Below, piece by piece: positions 19,525 through 29,373 of a stretch of 64,000 bases of DNA (positions within the stretch are counted from its first letter, which is position 1; every line of letters begins with the position of its first letter). Made by a program: the position numbers and the translations under genes. The DNA comes from Streptococcus mitis (GTDB lineage: Bacteria; Bacillota; Bacilli; Lactobacillales; Streptococcaceae). The notes under the pieces were generated by a model that saw only the letters and a program-made list of their open reading frames with translations, did not search any database and was not told the DNA's origin. Location of the stretch: positions 620,001 through 684,000 of the forward strand of contig NZ_JPFU01000013.1 of the NCBI RefSeq assembly GCF_000722695.1. The letters are read 5' to 3'.

Positions 19525-21138
19525 TTATTTAGCATAATCTACTGCACGCAGTTCGCGAATCACGGTTACCTTGATATTTCCTGGGTAATCGAGATTGTTT
19601 TCAATTTTTTCACGAACTTTGTGAGCCAAGATTGTGACTTTGTCGTCCTTGATTTGTCCTGGATTGACCATGATGCGGATTTCACGTCCTGCCTGAAGGG
19701 CAAAGCTAGTTTGTACTCCTTCAAAGCCGTTAGCAATTTCTTCCAAATCATGAAGACGCTTGATGTAGCTTTCAAGAGACTCACTACGAGCACCTGGACG
19801 GGCTGCACTCAAGGCATCTGCTGCAGCAACGATAACTGCAATCACGCTCTCAGCTTCAACATCACCGTGGTGACTAGCAATCGTATTGACCACAACTGGA
19901 TGTTCCTTGTACTTACGAGCCAATTCCATACCGATTTCAACGTGACTACCTTCAACCTCGCGGTCAATGGCTTTCCCAATATCGTGAAGGAATCCAGCAC
20001 GACGGGCAAGAGCTGCATTTTCACCAAGCTCGCTCGCCATGATACCAGCCAACTTAGCAACCTCAATCGAATGACGCAAAACATTTTGTCCATAAGAAGT
20101 ACGGAACTGCAAACGTCCCATAATCTTCATCAAGTCAGGGTGAAGGTTTGGCGCACCAATCTCATAGGCGGCAGCCTCACCATATTCACGGATTTTATTG
20201 TCAATCTCTTGACGGTTTTTCTCAACCAACTCTTCAATACGAGCTGGATGAATACGACCATCTTTGAGCAACATTTCCATAGTCATACGGGCAATTTCGC
20301 GACGAATCGGATCAAAACCTGACAAGGTTACCACTTCTGGTGTATCGTCAATAATCACATCGACCCCTGTCAAACTTTCAAAGGTACGAATGTTACGACC
20401 TTCACGACCAATAATGCGTCCCTTCATAGTATCGTCTGGCAGATGGACTGTTGAGTTTGTTGACTCTGCCACATATTCACCAGCGATACGTTGCATAGCT
20501 TGAACCAAGATGTCCTTGGCCATTTTATCAGAACGTTCCTTGACCTCTTGCTCAGCTTCACGAATACGGCTGGCAATCTCCTTGGTCAAGTTTTCCTCTG
20601 TCTGTGCCAAGATAATATCTCGTGCTTCTGCCTGAGACAGGGCACCAATACGCTCTAGCTCTGCTTCTTTTTGTCTTTCGACTTCCTCTAATTGCTCTTC
20701 ACGCGCATCAAGGTTTTTCGCTCTATCAGAAATACTTTGTTCTTTTTGTTCAAGTGTTTGTTCTTTACTCGTCAAATTGTCGTCCTTACGGTCAAGGCTA
20801 GTAGCTCTCTCGGTCAAACGACTTTCGATTTGTTTGAGTTCTTGACGTTCTGATTTGAATTCAGCGTCCACTTCTTCACGGTATTTTCTGGCTTCTTCTT
20901 TGGCCTCCAATAGTGCTTCTTTTTTAAGAGACTTGCTTTCACGTTTGGCTTCATTAACCAATAAATCCGCTTCACGCTCAGCTTGTCCACGTAAATTAGT
21001 TGCTTCTTGTTCAGCATTTAAAAGCATCAACTCTGCAGCTTCCTGAGATGATTTCATCTTGGCTGAGATGCTGACATATCCAATGACTAAACCAATGATG
21101 ACGGCAAAAACAGCAATCGCAAGCGACATGATTTCCAT
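19525..21138 (-). CDS. rny: Ribonuclease Y
   Basis: A 537-residue membrane-anchored endoribonuclease that initiates mRNA decay. The order is an N-terminal membrane helix (about 4-25), a long charged coiled coil (about 30-210), a KH RNA-binding domain with [14 protein letters not shown], and an HD domain with [10 protein letters not shown] and ASHHGD. The length equals the usual streptococcal form. The ATG at 21138 is preceded by GAGG. It is monocistronic with its own promoter and terminator. Confidence 0.96.
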   Translation of the reverse strand: MEIMSLAIAVFAVIIGLVIGYVSISAKMKSSQEAAELMLLNAEQEATNLRGQAEREADLLVNEAKRESKSLKKEALLEAKEEARKYREEVDAEFKSERQELKQIESRLTERATSLDRKDDNLTSKEQTLEQKEQSISDRAKNLDAREEQLEEVERQKEAELERIGALSQAEARDIILAQTEENLTKEIASRIREAEQEVKERSDKMAKDILVQAMQRIAGEYVAESTNSTVHLPDDTMKGRIIGREGRNIRTFESLTGVDVIIDDTPEVVTLSGFDPIRREIARMTMEMLLKDGRIHPARIEELVEKNRQEIDNKIREYGEAAAYEIGAPNLHPDLMKIMGRLQFRTSYGQNVLRHSIEVAKLAGIMASELGENAALARRAGFLHDIGKAIDREVEGSHVEIGMELARKYKEHPVVVNTIASHHGDVEAESVIAVIVAAADALSAARPGARSESLESYIKRLHDLEEIANGFEGVQTSFALQAGREIRIMVNPGQIKDDKVTILAHKVREKIENNLDYPGNIKVTVIRELRAVDYAK

Positions 21139-21186
21139 GTTTTTACCTCATTTTATTGTTATTCCGAATGACATACATTCCTTTAC

Positions 21187-21215
21187 ATTCTACCATAAAA
21201 AAGTGATTTTCACAA
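21187..21215 (-). promoter_or_regulatory. rny promoter
   Basis: Minus-strand TTGTGA (21210-21215), 17-nt spacer, TAGAAT (21187-21192), with TGG just upstream of the -10 giving an extended -10. Confidence 0.6.
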
Positions 21216-21317
21216 ACCTAAAATAGAATATGTTTTGAGGAATGTGGTGTTTAATCAACTATAATTTATTAGTACAATCTCTATTTATTAGAAATCCTAG
21301 TTTAGTAAAGATTTGAG

Positions 21318-21339
21318 AAAAAGGCTACTTTTCAGTAGA
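21318..21339 (-). terminator. Terminator after yefM-yoeB
   Basis: Minus-strand CTACT-GAAA-AGTAG followed by GCCTTTTTC, directly after the toxin stop. The same stem with small changes ends tmcAL at 22113-22136. Confidence 0.65.
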
Positions 21340-21340
21340 C

Positions 21341-21595
21341 TTAGTAATGATCTTTAAAGGACAAGAAAGCCACGCTATCTCCATCCATCATATAAATCAA
21401 GCGATTTTCTGCATCAATGCGGCGAGACCAGGCTCCTTGGTAATCATACTTGAGTGGTTCTGGCTTACCTATTCCTGTAAAGGGATCACGTTGAATATCC
21501 TTGATTAGTTTATTGATTCTTTTTAACATTTTCTTGTCCTGAGTTTGCCAGTAGCAATAATCTGCCCAGGCATCTTCTGTAAACTTGAGTAGCAT
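21341..21595 (-). CDS. yoeB: YoeB-type mRNA interferase toxin
   Basis: An 84-residue RelE-superfamily toxin that cleaves mRNA at the ribosomal A site. The catalytic residues fall at the positions known for YoeB: Glu46, Arg65, His83 and the terminal Tyr84 (FKDHY), so it looks intact. It starts 3 nt after the antitoxin stop, typical for a coupled type II toxin-antitoxin pair. A terminator follows. Confidence 0.95.
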   Translation of the reverse strand: MLLKFTEDAWADYCYWQTQDKKMLKRINKLIKDIQRDPFTGIGKPEPLKYDYQGAWSRRIDAENRLIYMMDGDSVAFLSFKDHY

Positions 21596-21598
21596 TCC

Positions 21599-21853
21599 TC
21601 ACTCCTCAATAACATGGACTTGAGTGCTTCCAGCACGAACTTGAGCCATTCCTCGCAAAACCTTGTCTGATAACTCCTTATTTTGAGCGATTCTCAGGGT
21701 TTCCTGAATACTGTCCCATTCGCTCTTTGAAAGAACTACAATGTCCTCATCTGGATTTTTATTGACCACCGTCAAAGGCTCAAATTCATCATTTACCTTT
21801 TTCATGTAGTCTTTTAAATGATTTCGGAATGTTGAGTAAAGAACTGCTTCCAT
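21599..21853 (-). CDS. yefM: YefM-type antitoxin
   Basis: An 84-residue antitoxin and autorepressor. The N-terminal Phd/YefM DNA-binding fold contains STFRNHLKDYM and VVNKNPDEDIVVLSKSEWDSI; the C-terminal third binds toxin. The open frame extends upstream to 21892, but the ATG at 21853 has GAGG at ideal spacing and gives the normal family start MEAVLYS. Promoter, TGTACA-centred palindrome and a BOX element lie upstream. Confidence 0.93.
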   Translation of the reverse strand: MEAVLYSTFRNHLKDYMKKVNDEFEPLTVVNKNPDEDIVVLSKSEWDSIQETLRIAQNKELSDKVLRGMAQVRAGSTQVHVIEE

Positions 21854-21883
21854 AACCATACCTCGTTTTACCTCTTTTCCACT

Positions 21884-21925
21884 ATTATACACAAAAAGAA
21901 AGAAATTGTCAGGAACTTGTACAAG
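21884..21925 (-). promoter_or_regulatory. yefM promoter with TGTACA palindrome
   Basis: Minus-strand CTGACA (21907-21912), 17-nt spacer, TATAAT (21884-21889). Just upstream of the -35 is the perfect palindrome CTTGTACAAG (21916-21925). TGTACA is the operator core known for E. coli YefM, so this is the likely autoregulatory site. Confidence 0.75.
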
Positions 21926-21944
21926 ATTTTCTTTTCTATCTATT

Positions 21945-22097
21945 TATACTCAATGAAAATCAAAGAGCAAACTAGGAAACTAGCCGCAGGCTGCTCAAAA
22001 CACCGTTTTGAGGTTGTGGATAGAACTGACGAAGTCAGTAACCATACCTACGGCAAGGCGACGTTGACGTGGTTTGAAGAGATTTTCGAAGAGTATT
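21945..22097. repeat. BOX element upstream of yefM-yoeB
   Basis: About 153 nt from TATACTCAATGAAAATCAAA to TTTCGAAGAGTATT, with internal CAAAACACCGTTTTG and CTGACGAAGTCAG stems and CTACGGCAAGGCGACG of the BOX-A primer site. A BOX upstream of yefM-yoeB is reported in S. pneumoniae, where it supplies a second promoter. Confidence 0.92.
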
Positions 22098-22112
22098 ATT
22101 CGTAAAAAATCT

Positions 22113-22136
22113 CAAAAAGCCTACCTTTCAGTAGAC
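22113..22136 (-). terminator. Terminator of tmcAL
   Basis: Minus-strand CTACT-GAAA-GGTAG followed by GCTTTTTG, starting right after the tmcAL stop. Near copy of the stem at 21318-21339. Confidence 0.65.
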
Positions 22137-23234
22137 TTAGTTTGTTTCTATTCTAATCAGTACTCTGCCGAAATTCTGTTCTGCTATACTTGGATTTCCT
22201 AGTTGGTAAATTCTATCTGCCTTTTGGGTCATAGCATCCCAAGGTTCCTTGCCAATTCGGCTGACTAGATTGACCTGCCCTTTCATAGACTTGAGGTGTT
22301 GTCTGCCTTTTTCGGTAAAGCCAAGGACATGAATGGCTTCTGGCAAATTACTTTCTCTTGCCTGCACTAAGATATAGGTCAAAAGGCGTCTGACACGCGC
22401 CTTGGTGTAACGTTTGGTAGTCACTAACTCGACCAATTCTTCCACAGACTGGGCTGTTTTAATAGCTTCATTAATGCGCACAGCCATTTCTTGATTGACC
22501 TGATAGATGGTAGTTAGGTCGGGATTTGACAAGATTTGATAGCGGAGCAAAGGAAAATAGTCGTCCCAACTCACCTTATTAGCATTTTCAAAGATGTCAA
22601 CCGAAGGCATAAAGCGTTCTAAGAAATCTTTGTCTCTCTGGTGCTGACGGAGGGCTGTCGCCGAGGCAAAGTCCACATCCTTATCCACAGAATGGTAACC
22701 AGCGCCCTGACGTTGAATCGGATGCAGCTTGATGTTTCGTCCAGCAACCGCCTTGACATAGGCCAGAGCAAGAACATGATTGGGCGTATTGCCTGAAAAA
22801 TCAAGACCTACAAATTCCTTCCACATGGCTTGGGTTTTCTGTGGGTAGGAAAGAGAATCAGGCAGATTTTCCACAAATTTCTCCATCTCAGCACCCTGCT
22901 CTGTGTATAAGTCAGTAATTTTCTGGTAATCCAGAACTTCTTCTGTCCCAAAAACTAGGCTATCAATACCCAACCTATCCAAGATATCCACAGCTCCTTG
23001 GCCGAAAAAATCTGCTGCCTGAACACTGACTAAAAAGGGCAATTCTACTACCAAATCTGCGCCATTTTCCAGAGCCATCTGGGCTCGTGTCCACTTATCC
23101 ACGATAGCAGGTTCTCCACGCTGCATGAAATTCCCTGACATAGCCACAATTTTCAGCCCCTCTGCCTGATCCAGCAGGTATTTGTGCCCATTATGAAAAG
23201 GATTGAACTCGGCTATAATGCCTGTGATGGTCAT
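22137..23234 (-). CDS. tmcAL: tRNA(Met) cytidine acetate ligase (YlbM family)
   Basis: A 365-residue nucleotidyltransferase-fold enzyme that forms ac4C34 on elongator tRNA-Met from acetate and ATP. The N-terminus carries [18 protein letters not shown] with the HxGH nucleotidyltransferase motif, followed by [16 protein letters not shown], both diagnostic. The C-terminal part binds tRNA. It follows the methyltransferase gene by 9 nt and ends the operon at a terminator. Confidence 0.92.
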   Translation of the reverse strand: MTITGIIAEFNPFHNGHKYLLDQAEGLKIVAMSGNFMQRGEPAIVDKWTRAQMALENGADLVVELPFLVSVQAADFFGQGAVDILDRLGIDSLVFGTEEVLDYQKITDLYTEQGAEMEKFVENLPDSLSYPQKTQAMWKEFVGLDFSGNTPNHVLALAYVKAVAGRNIKLHPIQRQGAGYHSVDKDVDFASATALRQHQRDKDFLERFMPSVDIFENANKVSWDDYFPLLRYQILSNPDLTTIYQVNQEMAVRINEAIKTAQSVEELVELVTTKRYTKARVRRLLTYILVQARESNLPEAIHVLGFTEKGRQHLKSMKGQVNLVSRIGKEPWDAMTQKADRIYQLGNPSIAEQNFGRVLIRIETN

Positions 23235-23243
23235 AGTGATCTC

Positions 23244-23990
23244 CTACTTCTGCGCGACAAAAAACCAACGGGTACTAATTTCTGTAGGCTCTTTGTCCTC
23301 AAAGTCGGCATAGAGTTTGAAAGACTTGAAACCAGCCTGTTCCAGCAAAATATCATAGGTCAAGACCTCATAAGTCCGCTCCTCATGCACTTCATCGTGG
23401 CGACTAAAGGAACCATCTGCTTCCTTGACAAAGAAAGTCAACTCATGCACGATGGAGTGAGGAGCTTCGTCCTCATAGGTGTCCCAGAGCATGGCGAAGT
23501 CTTCCGCATTTTCATGGTAGGAATAGCCTGGAAAAACTTCATCCGTCTGGTAAGTCGAATGCACATCAAAAATGAAAACCCCATCTTCATTGAGGGCATT
23601 ATACACTTCCTTAAAGACGTCCCCTACTTCCACCTCATCCTGCATGTAGCAGATTGAGTCCGAGTAACACGTGACAAAATCATATTGACCTGCCTTGGAC
23701 AAATCCAGCATATTGCCTTCAATAAAATCAATCTTTTGCTTGGCGGAAGCAGCTCTCTTCTCAGCAATCTTCAACATATCCGCGCTCAAGTCAAGTCCAG
23801 TCACATCAAAACCAGCCTGAGAGAAGCGCACCGATTGAATTCCTGTCCCACAAGCCAATTCCAAGAGTTTCTTTCTCTCCTTGGTCTTAGGCAAATGACG
23901 TAGCGAAAAATCCGTCCATTTATCGTATAAACTATCATCCATGACCGCATCATAGACCGCCGCAAAGGTTTCATAAGTTACCATAATCAT
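23244..23990 (-). CDS. Class I SAM-dependent methyltransferase
   Basis: About 248 residues. Motif I is LLELACGTGIQSVRF, motif II VTGLDLSADML, then FVTCYSDSICYM and a C-terminal beta sheet typical of small-molecule-type methyltransferases. The substrate is unknown. The open frame begins at 24020; GGAGG at about 24002-24006 best serves the ATG at 23990 (11-nt spacing), with 23984 as an alternative. The gene neighbours rsfS and tmcAL in many streptococci, suggesting a translation-related role, but this is inference. Confidence 0.8.
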   Translation of the reverse strand: MIMVTYETFAAVYDAVMDDSLYDKWTDFSLRHLPKTKERKKLLELACGTGIQSVRFSQAGFDVTGLDLSADMLKIAEKRAASAKQKIDFIEGNMLDLSKAGQYDFVTCYSDSICYMQDEVEVGDVFKEVYNALNEDGVFIFDVHSTYQTDEVFPGYSYHENAEDFAMLWDTYEDEAPHSIVHELTFFVKEADGSFSRHDEVHEERTYEVLTYDILLEQAGFKSFKLYADFEDKEPTEISTRWFFVAQK

Positions 23991-24060
23991 GATACAAAGA
24001 GCCTCCATGGCAAACACCACTCGCTCTTTACCTTTCCATCAATTTCTTCTAAAATAAGCA

Positions 24061-24089
24061 AATAAAACCCAGTTGACTGCAACTGAGTT
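24061..24089 (-). terminator. Terminator after rsfS
   Basis: Minus-strand AACTCAGTTG pairs with CAACTGGGTT (one G-T pair) and runs into TTTATTT. It may attenuate transcription into the methyltransferase and tmcAL. Confidence 0.75.
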
Positions 24090-24095
24090 CGTCTT

Positions 24096-24449
<354 letters not shown>

Positions 24450-24461
24450 TTAGTCCTCTTT

Positions 24462-24962
24462 TTAGAAAATATGTTTGTAATCTAGGACATCTGCAAAGCG
24501 CTCCTCCCAAATGTCCTCATAGAATTCATTTATCGTTTCTGCTGGAATGTCTTTCCCATCAAAGGTTGTGACAGCACCTTCTGGAATAATAAGCTGATAG
24601 CCATATTCAAAGGCAACTTTGACAGAGGTATCCACACAATATTCTGTCTGCATACCACATAAAACTAATTTTTCAATTCCCTGTTTATCCAAGTATTCTT
24701 TTAAAGCAGTTTCTTTGAAAATACTGTTATACTTCTTCTGAAAGACCTTTTCATTAGGTTTTCGGCTTAAAAGCTCAGATAACTGCCAATCTTCTGATGT
24801 TTGAGCTTCAGCGTTCTCAATATGTTGAACATAAATAATTTCGATATTCTTGCTTCTAGCCTGGTTTTGTAAATAAGAAATTTTTTCCAATAGACTTTTT
24901 GTCTGGAACCCAGTTTCCACTAAAATATTTTGAACATCAATGATTATAAAAGCCGTCTTCAT
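24462..24962 (-). CDS. Isochorismatase-like cysteine hydrolase
   Basis: A 166-residue hydrolase of the isochorismatase/nicotinamidase superfamily. The triad can be placed as Asp9 (IIDVQNIL), a Lys in the FQKKYNSIF region, and Cys in EYCVDTSVKVAF. It sits exactly between yqeK and rsfS and follows nadD, so an NAD-related amidase role is tempting, but the residues seen do not fix the substrate. It starts at the base before yqeK ends, indicating coupled translation. Confidence 0.82.
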   Translation of the reverse strand: MKTAFIIIDVQNILVETGFQTKSLLEKISYLQNQARSKNIEIIYVQHIENAEAQTSEDWQLSELLSRKPNEKVFQKKYNSIFKETALKEYLDKQGIEKLVLCGMQTEYCVDTSVKVAFEYGYQLIIPEGAVTTFDGKDIPAETINEFYEDIWEERFADVLDYKHIF

Positions 24963-25556
24963 TTAGTCCTCTTTCAAATAGTGCACAAAGGCGTTATAGG
25001 TTTCAAGGGTTTGGGGATAGATGGGAAATCCCTGATGAGCTAGATGCTCCACAGTACGAGCTGTTTCGTAGGCCACTGCCTTATTGAGCGATAGCTCAGC
25101 AATTTCACGCGCCACATCCACACCTGGAAAGGCACGATTGTGCTCGATATAGTCTGCGACGTAGATGACCTTGTCTAAGTCTGTCATCTGACCAGCCCCG
25201 ACTGTATGGATTTCAATGGCTCGCAGGATTTCTGGATCATGCAAATCCAAGTCTTCTTGAATCTTGTAGATACCCACCATTCCATGCCAGACATTATTGC
25301 CCCAGTTTTTGAGGTCAGGGTCTAATTGGTAACGGTCAATCAAGTCTAGAAATTTCTGATCTGACAACTTTTTAGCATAGTCATGAAGAAGACCTGCTAG
25401 ACCGGCTTTCTCAGTATCCACACCAAATCGCTGGGCCAGTTCTATAGCTGCACGCTCCACACCCAAGCAATGGGTTAAGCGTTTTTCGGGTAGAAGCTCT
25501 GCCATTTTTTCCAACAAAGCCTCGCGAGAGCAGTTGATATAGTCTTGATAGGACAT
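24963..25556 (-). CDS. yqeK: HD-domain hydrolase YqeK (Ap4A hydrolase family)
   Basis: A 197-residue protein with HD motifs: [28 protein letters not shown] and [23 protein letters not shown]. Bacterial YqeK proteins hydrolyse diadenosine tetraphosphate symmetrically. It overlaps nadD by one base and is directly followed by the isochorismatase-like gene. Usual length. Confidence 0.92.
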   Translation of the reverse strand: MSYQDYINCSREALLEKMAELLPEKRLTHCLGVERAAIELAQRFGVDTEKAGLAGLLHDYAKKLSDQKFLDLIDRYQLDPDLKNWGNNVWHGMVGIYKIQEDLDLHDPEILRAIEIHTVGAGQMTDLDKVIYVADYIEHNRAFPGVDVAREIAELSLNKAVAYETARTVEHLAHQGFPIYPQTLETYNAFVHYLKED

Positions 25557-26185
25557 CAGTAGAGCCCCTCCTTCTCGATGTAGTCCAGCACAGGCTGAGG
25601 CAGGAGAAAGTTGGGTTTTCGACCTTGGGCAAGGAAGTCACGCACCATGCTGGACGAAATATCCATGAGAGGCACATCCACCCAGATAACTGGATAGGAA
25701 GTCCCTGCCTTGTAGCGTGGGCGCTGAACCCCCACAAACTGAACCATGTCGACCAGCTCATCAATGCGGTACCACTTAGGTAGATAGTCCACCATATCGG
25801 CACCGATGATAAAGTAATAATCCGTATCTAGATTCTTCTCTGTTAAAATCTTCATGGTGTCGTAGGTATAGGAAATGCCCTTGCGCTCTAGCTCAATGGT
25901 TTCAATGTCCAGACCTTCAATCCCCTCTATCGCCAATTCAAGCATCTTGAGACGATGGTGCTCGGGGATGGTTTCCTTTTTATCTACATGAGGTGGTTGG
26001 TATTCAGGCATAAGCAGGACCTGGTCCAGTCCCAACTGTTGCCGTACTTGGTCCGCAACAATGAGATGGGCATTGTGAACAGGGTTAAAATTCCCCCCTA
26101 AAATTCCAACTTGCTTGCGCTTTTTCTCCTTGATTTCTGGCTCCAACTCTACCTTGGTAAAGGGAGTCAATAATTCGATTGTCAT
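25556..26185 (-). CDS. nadD: Nicotinate-nucleotide adenylyltransferase
   Basis: A 209-residue enzyme that forms deamido-NAD from NaMN and ATP. It has [18 protein letters not shown] with the HxGH-type motif (HNAH), and the C-terminal ISSSMVRD motif. It overlaps yqeK by one base, the standard nadD-yqeK pairing, and is about 50 nt downstream of yhbY. Confidence 0.95.
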   Translation of the reverse strand: MTIELLTPFTKVELEPEIKEKKRKQVGILGGNFNPVHNAHLIVADQVRQQLGLDQVLLMPEYQPPHVDKKETIPEHHRLKMLELAIEGIEGLDIETIELERKGISYTYDTMKILTEKNLDTDYYFIIGADMVDYLPKWYRIDELVDMVQFVGVQRPRYKAGTSYPVIWVDVPLMDISSSMVRDFLAQGRKPNFLLPQPVLDYIEKEGLY

Positions 26186-26237
26186 AGGCTAGTCTCCTTT
26201 ATTTCTCTGTAAAAAACAGTTGTTTGGAGTATAGTGG

Positions 26238-26549
26238 TTAAATTTCTTTTACTTTTTTAGAAATCTTGCGATTTTCTTTCTTGCTAGATTGTTTATACAA
26301 GATCAAAATGCGTCCGATTTTTTGGACTGTATCCACACCGATTTCTTCTTCCAAGATTTCAGCTACTTCGTGGATATTTTCATCTGTGTTTTGCAAGAGA
26401 GTGACTTTAATCAATTCGCGGGCGTCAAGAGCTTGACGGACGCTGGTTTTGATTTGGTCGTTGAGACCATTTTTCCCGATTTGGATGATGGGTTTGAGGG
26501 TGTGTGCCTGGCTGTTGAGGAAGGCACGTTGTTTTGATGTTAATGACAT
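26238..26549 (-). CDS. yhbY: YhbY-family RNA-binding protein
   Basis: A 103-residue CRS1-YhbY (CRM) domain protein associated with the large ribosomal subunit. LTSKQRAFLNSQAHTLKP, QIGKNGLNDQI and ELIKVTLLQNT are characteristic; the C-terminus is Lys-rich (SSKKENRKISKKVKEI). Family position between yqeH and nadD is conserved. Confidence 0.93.
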   Translation of the reverse strand: MSLTSKQRAFLNSQAHTLKPIIQIGKNGLNDQIKTSVRQALDARELIKVTLLQNTDENIHEVAEILEEEIGVDTVQKIGRILILYKQSSKKENRKISKKVKEI

Positions 26550-26606
26550 AATTTCTTCCTTGTTTTTTTGATAGTTATTTTAGGTGGTGAGGGACAGTCG
26601 GAACTA

Positions 26607-26699
26607 ATTTTTCAAAGATCTCATCTTTGAAAAATGGATTTCCTGACCTCACAATTGAGCCTAGGTCTCAATTGTGCCCCTTACCAATCTAACGATTGG
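26607..26699. other. Three consecutive hairpins between yqeH and yhbY
   Basis: Three perfect inverted repeats in 93 nt: a 13-bp stem with a CTC loop (26607-26619 with 26623-26635), a 10-bp stem CACAATTGAG/CTCAATTGTG (26650-26659 with 26667-26676), and CCAATC/GATTGG (26684-26689 with 26694-26699). None has a T run. The 213-nt gap is unusual inside this tight operon. Confidence 0.7.
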
Positions 26700-26762
26700 C
26701 AATCACACCACGGCAATAACTATCTTTTTATGAGCTCACTTTGTTCGCTCAGTGATTTCATT

Positions 26763-27869
26763 TTAAATAATTGCTTTTCGTGTGACGACGGCGACGCCTT
26801 CTGGTGCCCAGACGGCGACTTTTGCGGTGCCTGTTACTCGGATCCAGCCTAGGCCTGAGATGACTAGGTCTGTCTTGTCCTTGATGTTAAAGACATGTTG
26901 AACTAGTTTTGGAAAATCTTCTTTTTCCTTACTATTTGGAGGTGTCAGAAGTGTTCCAACGTGCTTATCATAAAATGCACTAGCGCCTTCAAGTTTGGTA
27001 CGATGGAGTTTGAGTTCATTGTCAAAGAAGGCTGTGAATCCTTGCTTTTCTCCTGATATAAAGTCAAAGCGTCCGAGTCCACCTAAAAACAGGGTTTGTT
27101 CAGGATTGAGTTGATAGGTTTTTGGCTTGATTTCCTTTTTAGGGCTAACATACTTGAGATTTTTGGCCGTCAAGTAGTGAGCCATCTGGTGACGGTGGAT
27201 GATTCCTGGCGTATCGTAAATATAAGATCCGTCGTCAAGCGGAATCTCAATCTTGTCCAAGGTTGTTCCTGGGAAACGTGAAGTTGTAATCACGTTCTGG
27301 TCACCCGTAATTTCTTGGATAATCGCATTGATGAGGGTTGATTTTCCAACGTTGGTTACACCAACCACATAAACATTACGGCCCTTTCGGTAGTGTTCAC
27401 TCTTGTCAATGACTTCCTTAATAGCATGTTTGTTTTGGGCCGAAGTTAGGACGACATCGACTGGACGAAGACCTTCTTCGTGGGCACGCTCCATGAGCCA
27501 CTGGCTAATCTTTCCTGGTTTAACTGACTTTGGCAGGATATCTTTTTTATTTCCGACCAAGAGGACATCATTACCCGATACAAAACGTGGCAAACCTGGA
27601 ATAACAGAGCCATTAAAGTCAAAGATATCAATGACATTAACTACCAAAGCATCACTGTCTCCCACCTCGTGCAAGAGCTTGAGGAAATCATCGTCCGTCA
27701 ACTGGACATCTGTGATTTCATTATAGTGGCGGAGACGGAAACAGCGTTGGCAATAGACTTCGCCAGTCTCCAAACCTTTTTCAAGTGCCGACTGGGGGGT
27801 AAATCCAAGACCAGCCTTGTCTGTCGTCTGAATGGTTGCTCCACAACCAATACAGAGAATTTCTTCCAT
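26763..27869 (-). CDS. yqeH: Ribosome biogenesis GTPase YqeH
   Basis: A 368-residue circularly permuted GTPase needed for 30S assembly. An N-terminal zinc finger (CIGCG...CQRC) precedes the permuted G motifs: G4 NKKDI, then G1 GVTNVGKSTLIN, then G3 DTPG, in that order. The C-terminal domain is RNA/protein-binding. It starts 2 nt after the yqeG stop. Confidence 0.95.
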   Translation of the reverse strand: MEEILCIGCGATIQTTDKAGLGFTPQSALEKGLETGEVYCQRCFRLRHYNEITDVQLTDDDFLKLLHEVGDSDALVVNVIDIFDFNGSVIPGLPRFVSGNDVLLVGNKKDILPKSVKPGKISQWLMERAHEEGLRPVDVVLTSAQNKHAIKEVIDKSEHYRKGRNVYVVGVTNVGKSTLINAIIQEITGDQNVITTSRFPGTTLDKIEIPLDDGSYIYDTPGIIHRHQMAHYLTAKNLKYVSPKKEIKPKTYQLNPEQTLFLGGLGRFDFISGEKQGFTAFFDNELKLHRTKLEGASAFYDKHVGTLLTPPNSKEKEDFPKLVQHVFNIKDKTDLVISGLGWIRVTGTAKVAVWAPEGVAVVTRKAII

Positions 27870-27871
27870 AG

Positions 27872-28399
27872 TTAAATTCCTTTTTTATATGTAATCGGTC
27901 CGTACTTTTCAGTGATTTTTCGCATCACACGGCGCTCACGAGCTCGGTTAATCTGCGTTTTGATAGAATCGTGTTGGACCAAGGGCTTGACCAAGATTGA
28001 GCGAATACCTGCACGGTGGGCTGCTCGTATATCTGTCATAAGCTGGTCGCCGACCATAACCACTTCACTTTTCTCATAGTGGAATTCCTTCATGGCACGG
28101 TCAATCCCAAATGTGAAGGGCTTCAGAGCCCAATAAACGTAATCAATCCCAAATTTTTCAACTGCACGTTGAACTCGTTTTTTGGTGTTATTTGAAACCA
28201 CGATGATGCGAATACCCGCGTCACGGAGGTCATGTAGCCATTGCTTCATCTCTGGCGTCCCATCAGGATTATTCCAAGCAATGAGGGTATTATCCAAATC
28301 GACCAAAACAGCCTTGATTCCCTGCGCCTGCAGGCTTGGGACTGTCAGATCATAAACTGCTTCCACAGCAAAATCTGGCATATAATTTTCAATCGCCAT
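27872..28399 (-). CDS. yqeG: YqeG-family HAD phosphatase
   Basis: A 175-residue HAD-superfamily (subfamily IIIA) protein with the nucleophile motif DLDNTLIAW, motif II VVSNN, and GDQLMTDIRAAHRAG. The open frame extends to 28462, inside corA, but AAAGGAG is placed for the ATG at 28399 (MAIENYM), the better start. Substrate unknown; always next to yqeH in Firmicutes. Confidence 0.92.
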   Translation of the reverse strand: MAIENYMPDFAVEAVYDLTVPSLQAQGIKAVLVDLDNTLIAWNNPDGTPEMKQWLHDLRDAGIRIIVVSNNTKKRVQRAVEKFGIDYVYWALKPFTFGIDRAMKEFHYEKSEVVMVGDQLMTDIRAAHRAGIRSILVKPLVQHDSIKTQINRARERRVMRKITEKYGPITYKKGI

Positions 28400-28413
28400 T
28401 CTGGCTCCTTTTC

Positions 28414-29322
28414 TTAACTTTTTTTCGCAATTTTCCTTAGTAACAATGACAAAACAATCCACAAACCTGCACTAGCCAAACTGATGTAGAGCCAAGCATG
28501 GGGCTCATCTGTTAAAGGTAGGGGAACATTCATTCCGAAAAAGCCTGTCACGACTGCCAAAACCGCTAGCAAGACTGAAATGATAGTCAAGGTTGTCAAA
28601 TTATCATTCAGGTTGTTGTTTAGAATGTTGTTGTAAGATGCTGATAGTTGTTGGAGGACTTGAGAAATCAAGTCTGTCATGGATACCAGCTGATGAGCCT
28701 CAATCATGGCATCATCAAACTGTTCTCTTTCAATTTCGTTAAAACTGCGATAGAGGGCATGTCCTTGGATATATTCCAGCAACATGCGATTTTGCTTGGC
28801 AGCCGCAGTAAGATAAACCATACCTGTCTCCAAGTCAGACAAGGCAAAGAGGTTTTTCTTGGTCGTCCGCTGACGCAAGAGGCCATTGACCTCATCCTTA
28901 CTCTTGTCCATCTGCTCGATGACAGGATAGTAGGCATTGCTGATGATTTCCAGACTAGCAAAGAGAAACTTGTAAATCGAAAGCGTGTCATGACTCTCCA
29001 GATAACGGGTCATCTGTTCAATGACATAGGCGTTCTTGGTATTACTAATGGTAATCAGGCGATGATGTTCCACGATAAAGGTCATGGGAAAGGCTTCGTA
29101 GTAGGCCTTATCCTTTTTCAAGTTCAAGACATTATAGATAAAGGTCACAGTCCCATTTTCACGGTGATAATCCATGTGGGCACGCTCATTTCTATCCAGT
29201 GCGTATTCAATGGTTTCCTTGTCCAAACCGTAGATTTCAGAAAGGTCTTCTAGTTTTTTCAACTTATCCAAATCTAGGTCAATCCAGGTACAACCATTGC
29301 CCAGCTGTTTTTCTAAAAACAT
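28414..29322 (-). CDS. corA: CorA-family magnesium transporter
   Basis: A 302-residue protein with a long alpha/beta and coiled-coil cytoplasmic domain and two C-terminal membrane helices. The selectivity motif GMN is in GFFGMNVPLP, followed by the second helix and a KK-rich C-terminus. It has an extended -10 promoter and a GGAGA ribosome binding site; yqeG follows after 14 nt, so the downstream string may be cotranscribed. Confidence 0.93.
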   Translation of the reverse strand: MFLEKQLGNGCTWIDLDLDKLKKLEDLSEIYGLDKETIEYALDRNERAHMDYHRENGTVTFIYNVLNLKKDKAYYEAFPMTFIVEHHRLITISNTKNAYVIEQMTRYLESHDTLSIYKFLFASLEIISNAYYPVIEQMDKSKDEVNGLLRQRTTKKNLFALSDLETGMVYLTAAAKQNRMLLEYIQGHALYRSFNEIEREQFDDAMIEAHQLVSMTDLISQVLQQLSASYNNILNNNLNDNLTTLTIISVLLAVLAVVTGFFGMNVPLPLTDEPHAWLYISLASAGLWIVLSLLLRKIAKKS

Positions 29323-29348
29323 CTTCTCTCCTTTACCAAACTCTTTCT

Positions 29349-29357
29349 ATTGTACCA
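29349..29357 (-). promoter_or_regulatory. Extended -10 promoter for corA
   Basis: TGGTACAAT on the minus strand, 27 nt before the corA ATG. It may also drive yqeG and the genes after it. Confidence 0.55.
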
Positions 29358-29373
29358 TAAATCTGCTAACATT

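Noticed and set aside
19621..20322. 233-codon plus-strand frame opposite rny
   Set aside because: Lies wholly within the conserved KH and HD coding region of RNase Y; no family features.
21917..22105. 62-codon plus-strand frame over the BOX element
   Set aside because: Almost entirely made of BOX repeat sequence; such frames recur wherever BOX copies lie.
26634..26852. 72-codon plus-strand frame over the hairpin region
   Set aside because: Built from the inverted repeats and the antisense of yqeH; no ribosome binding site.
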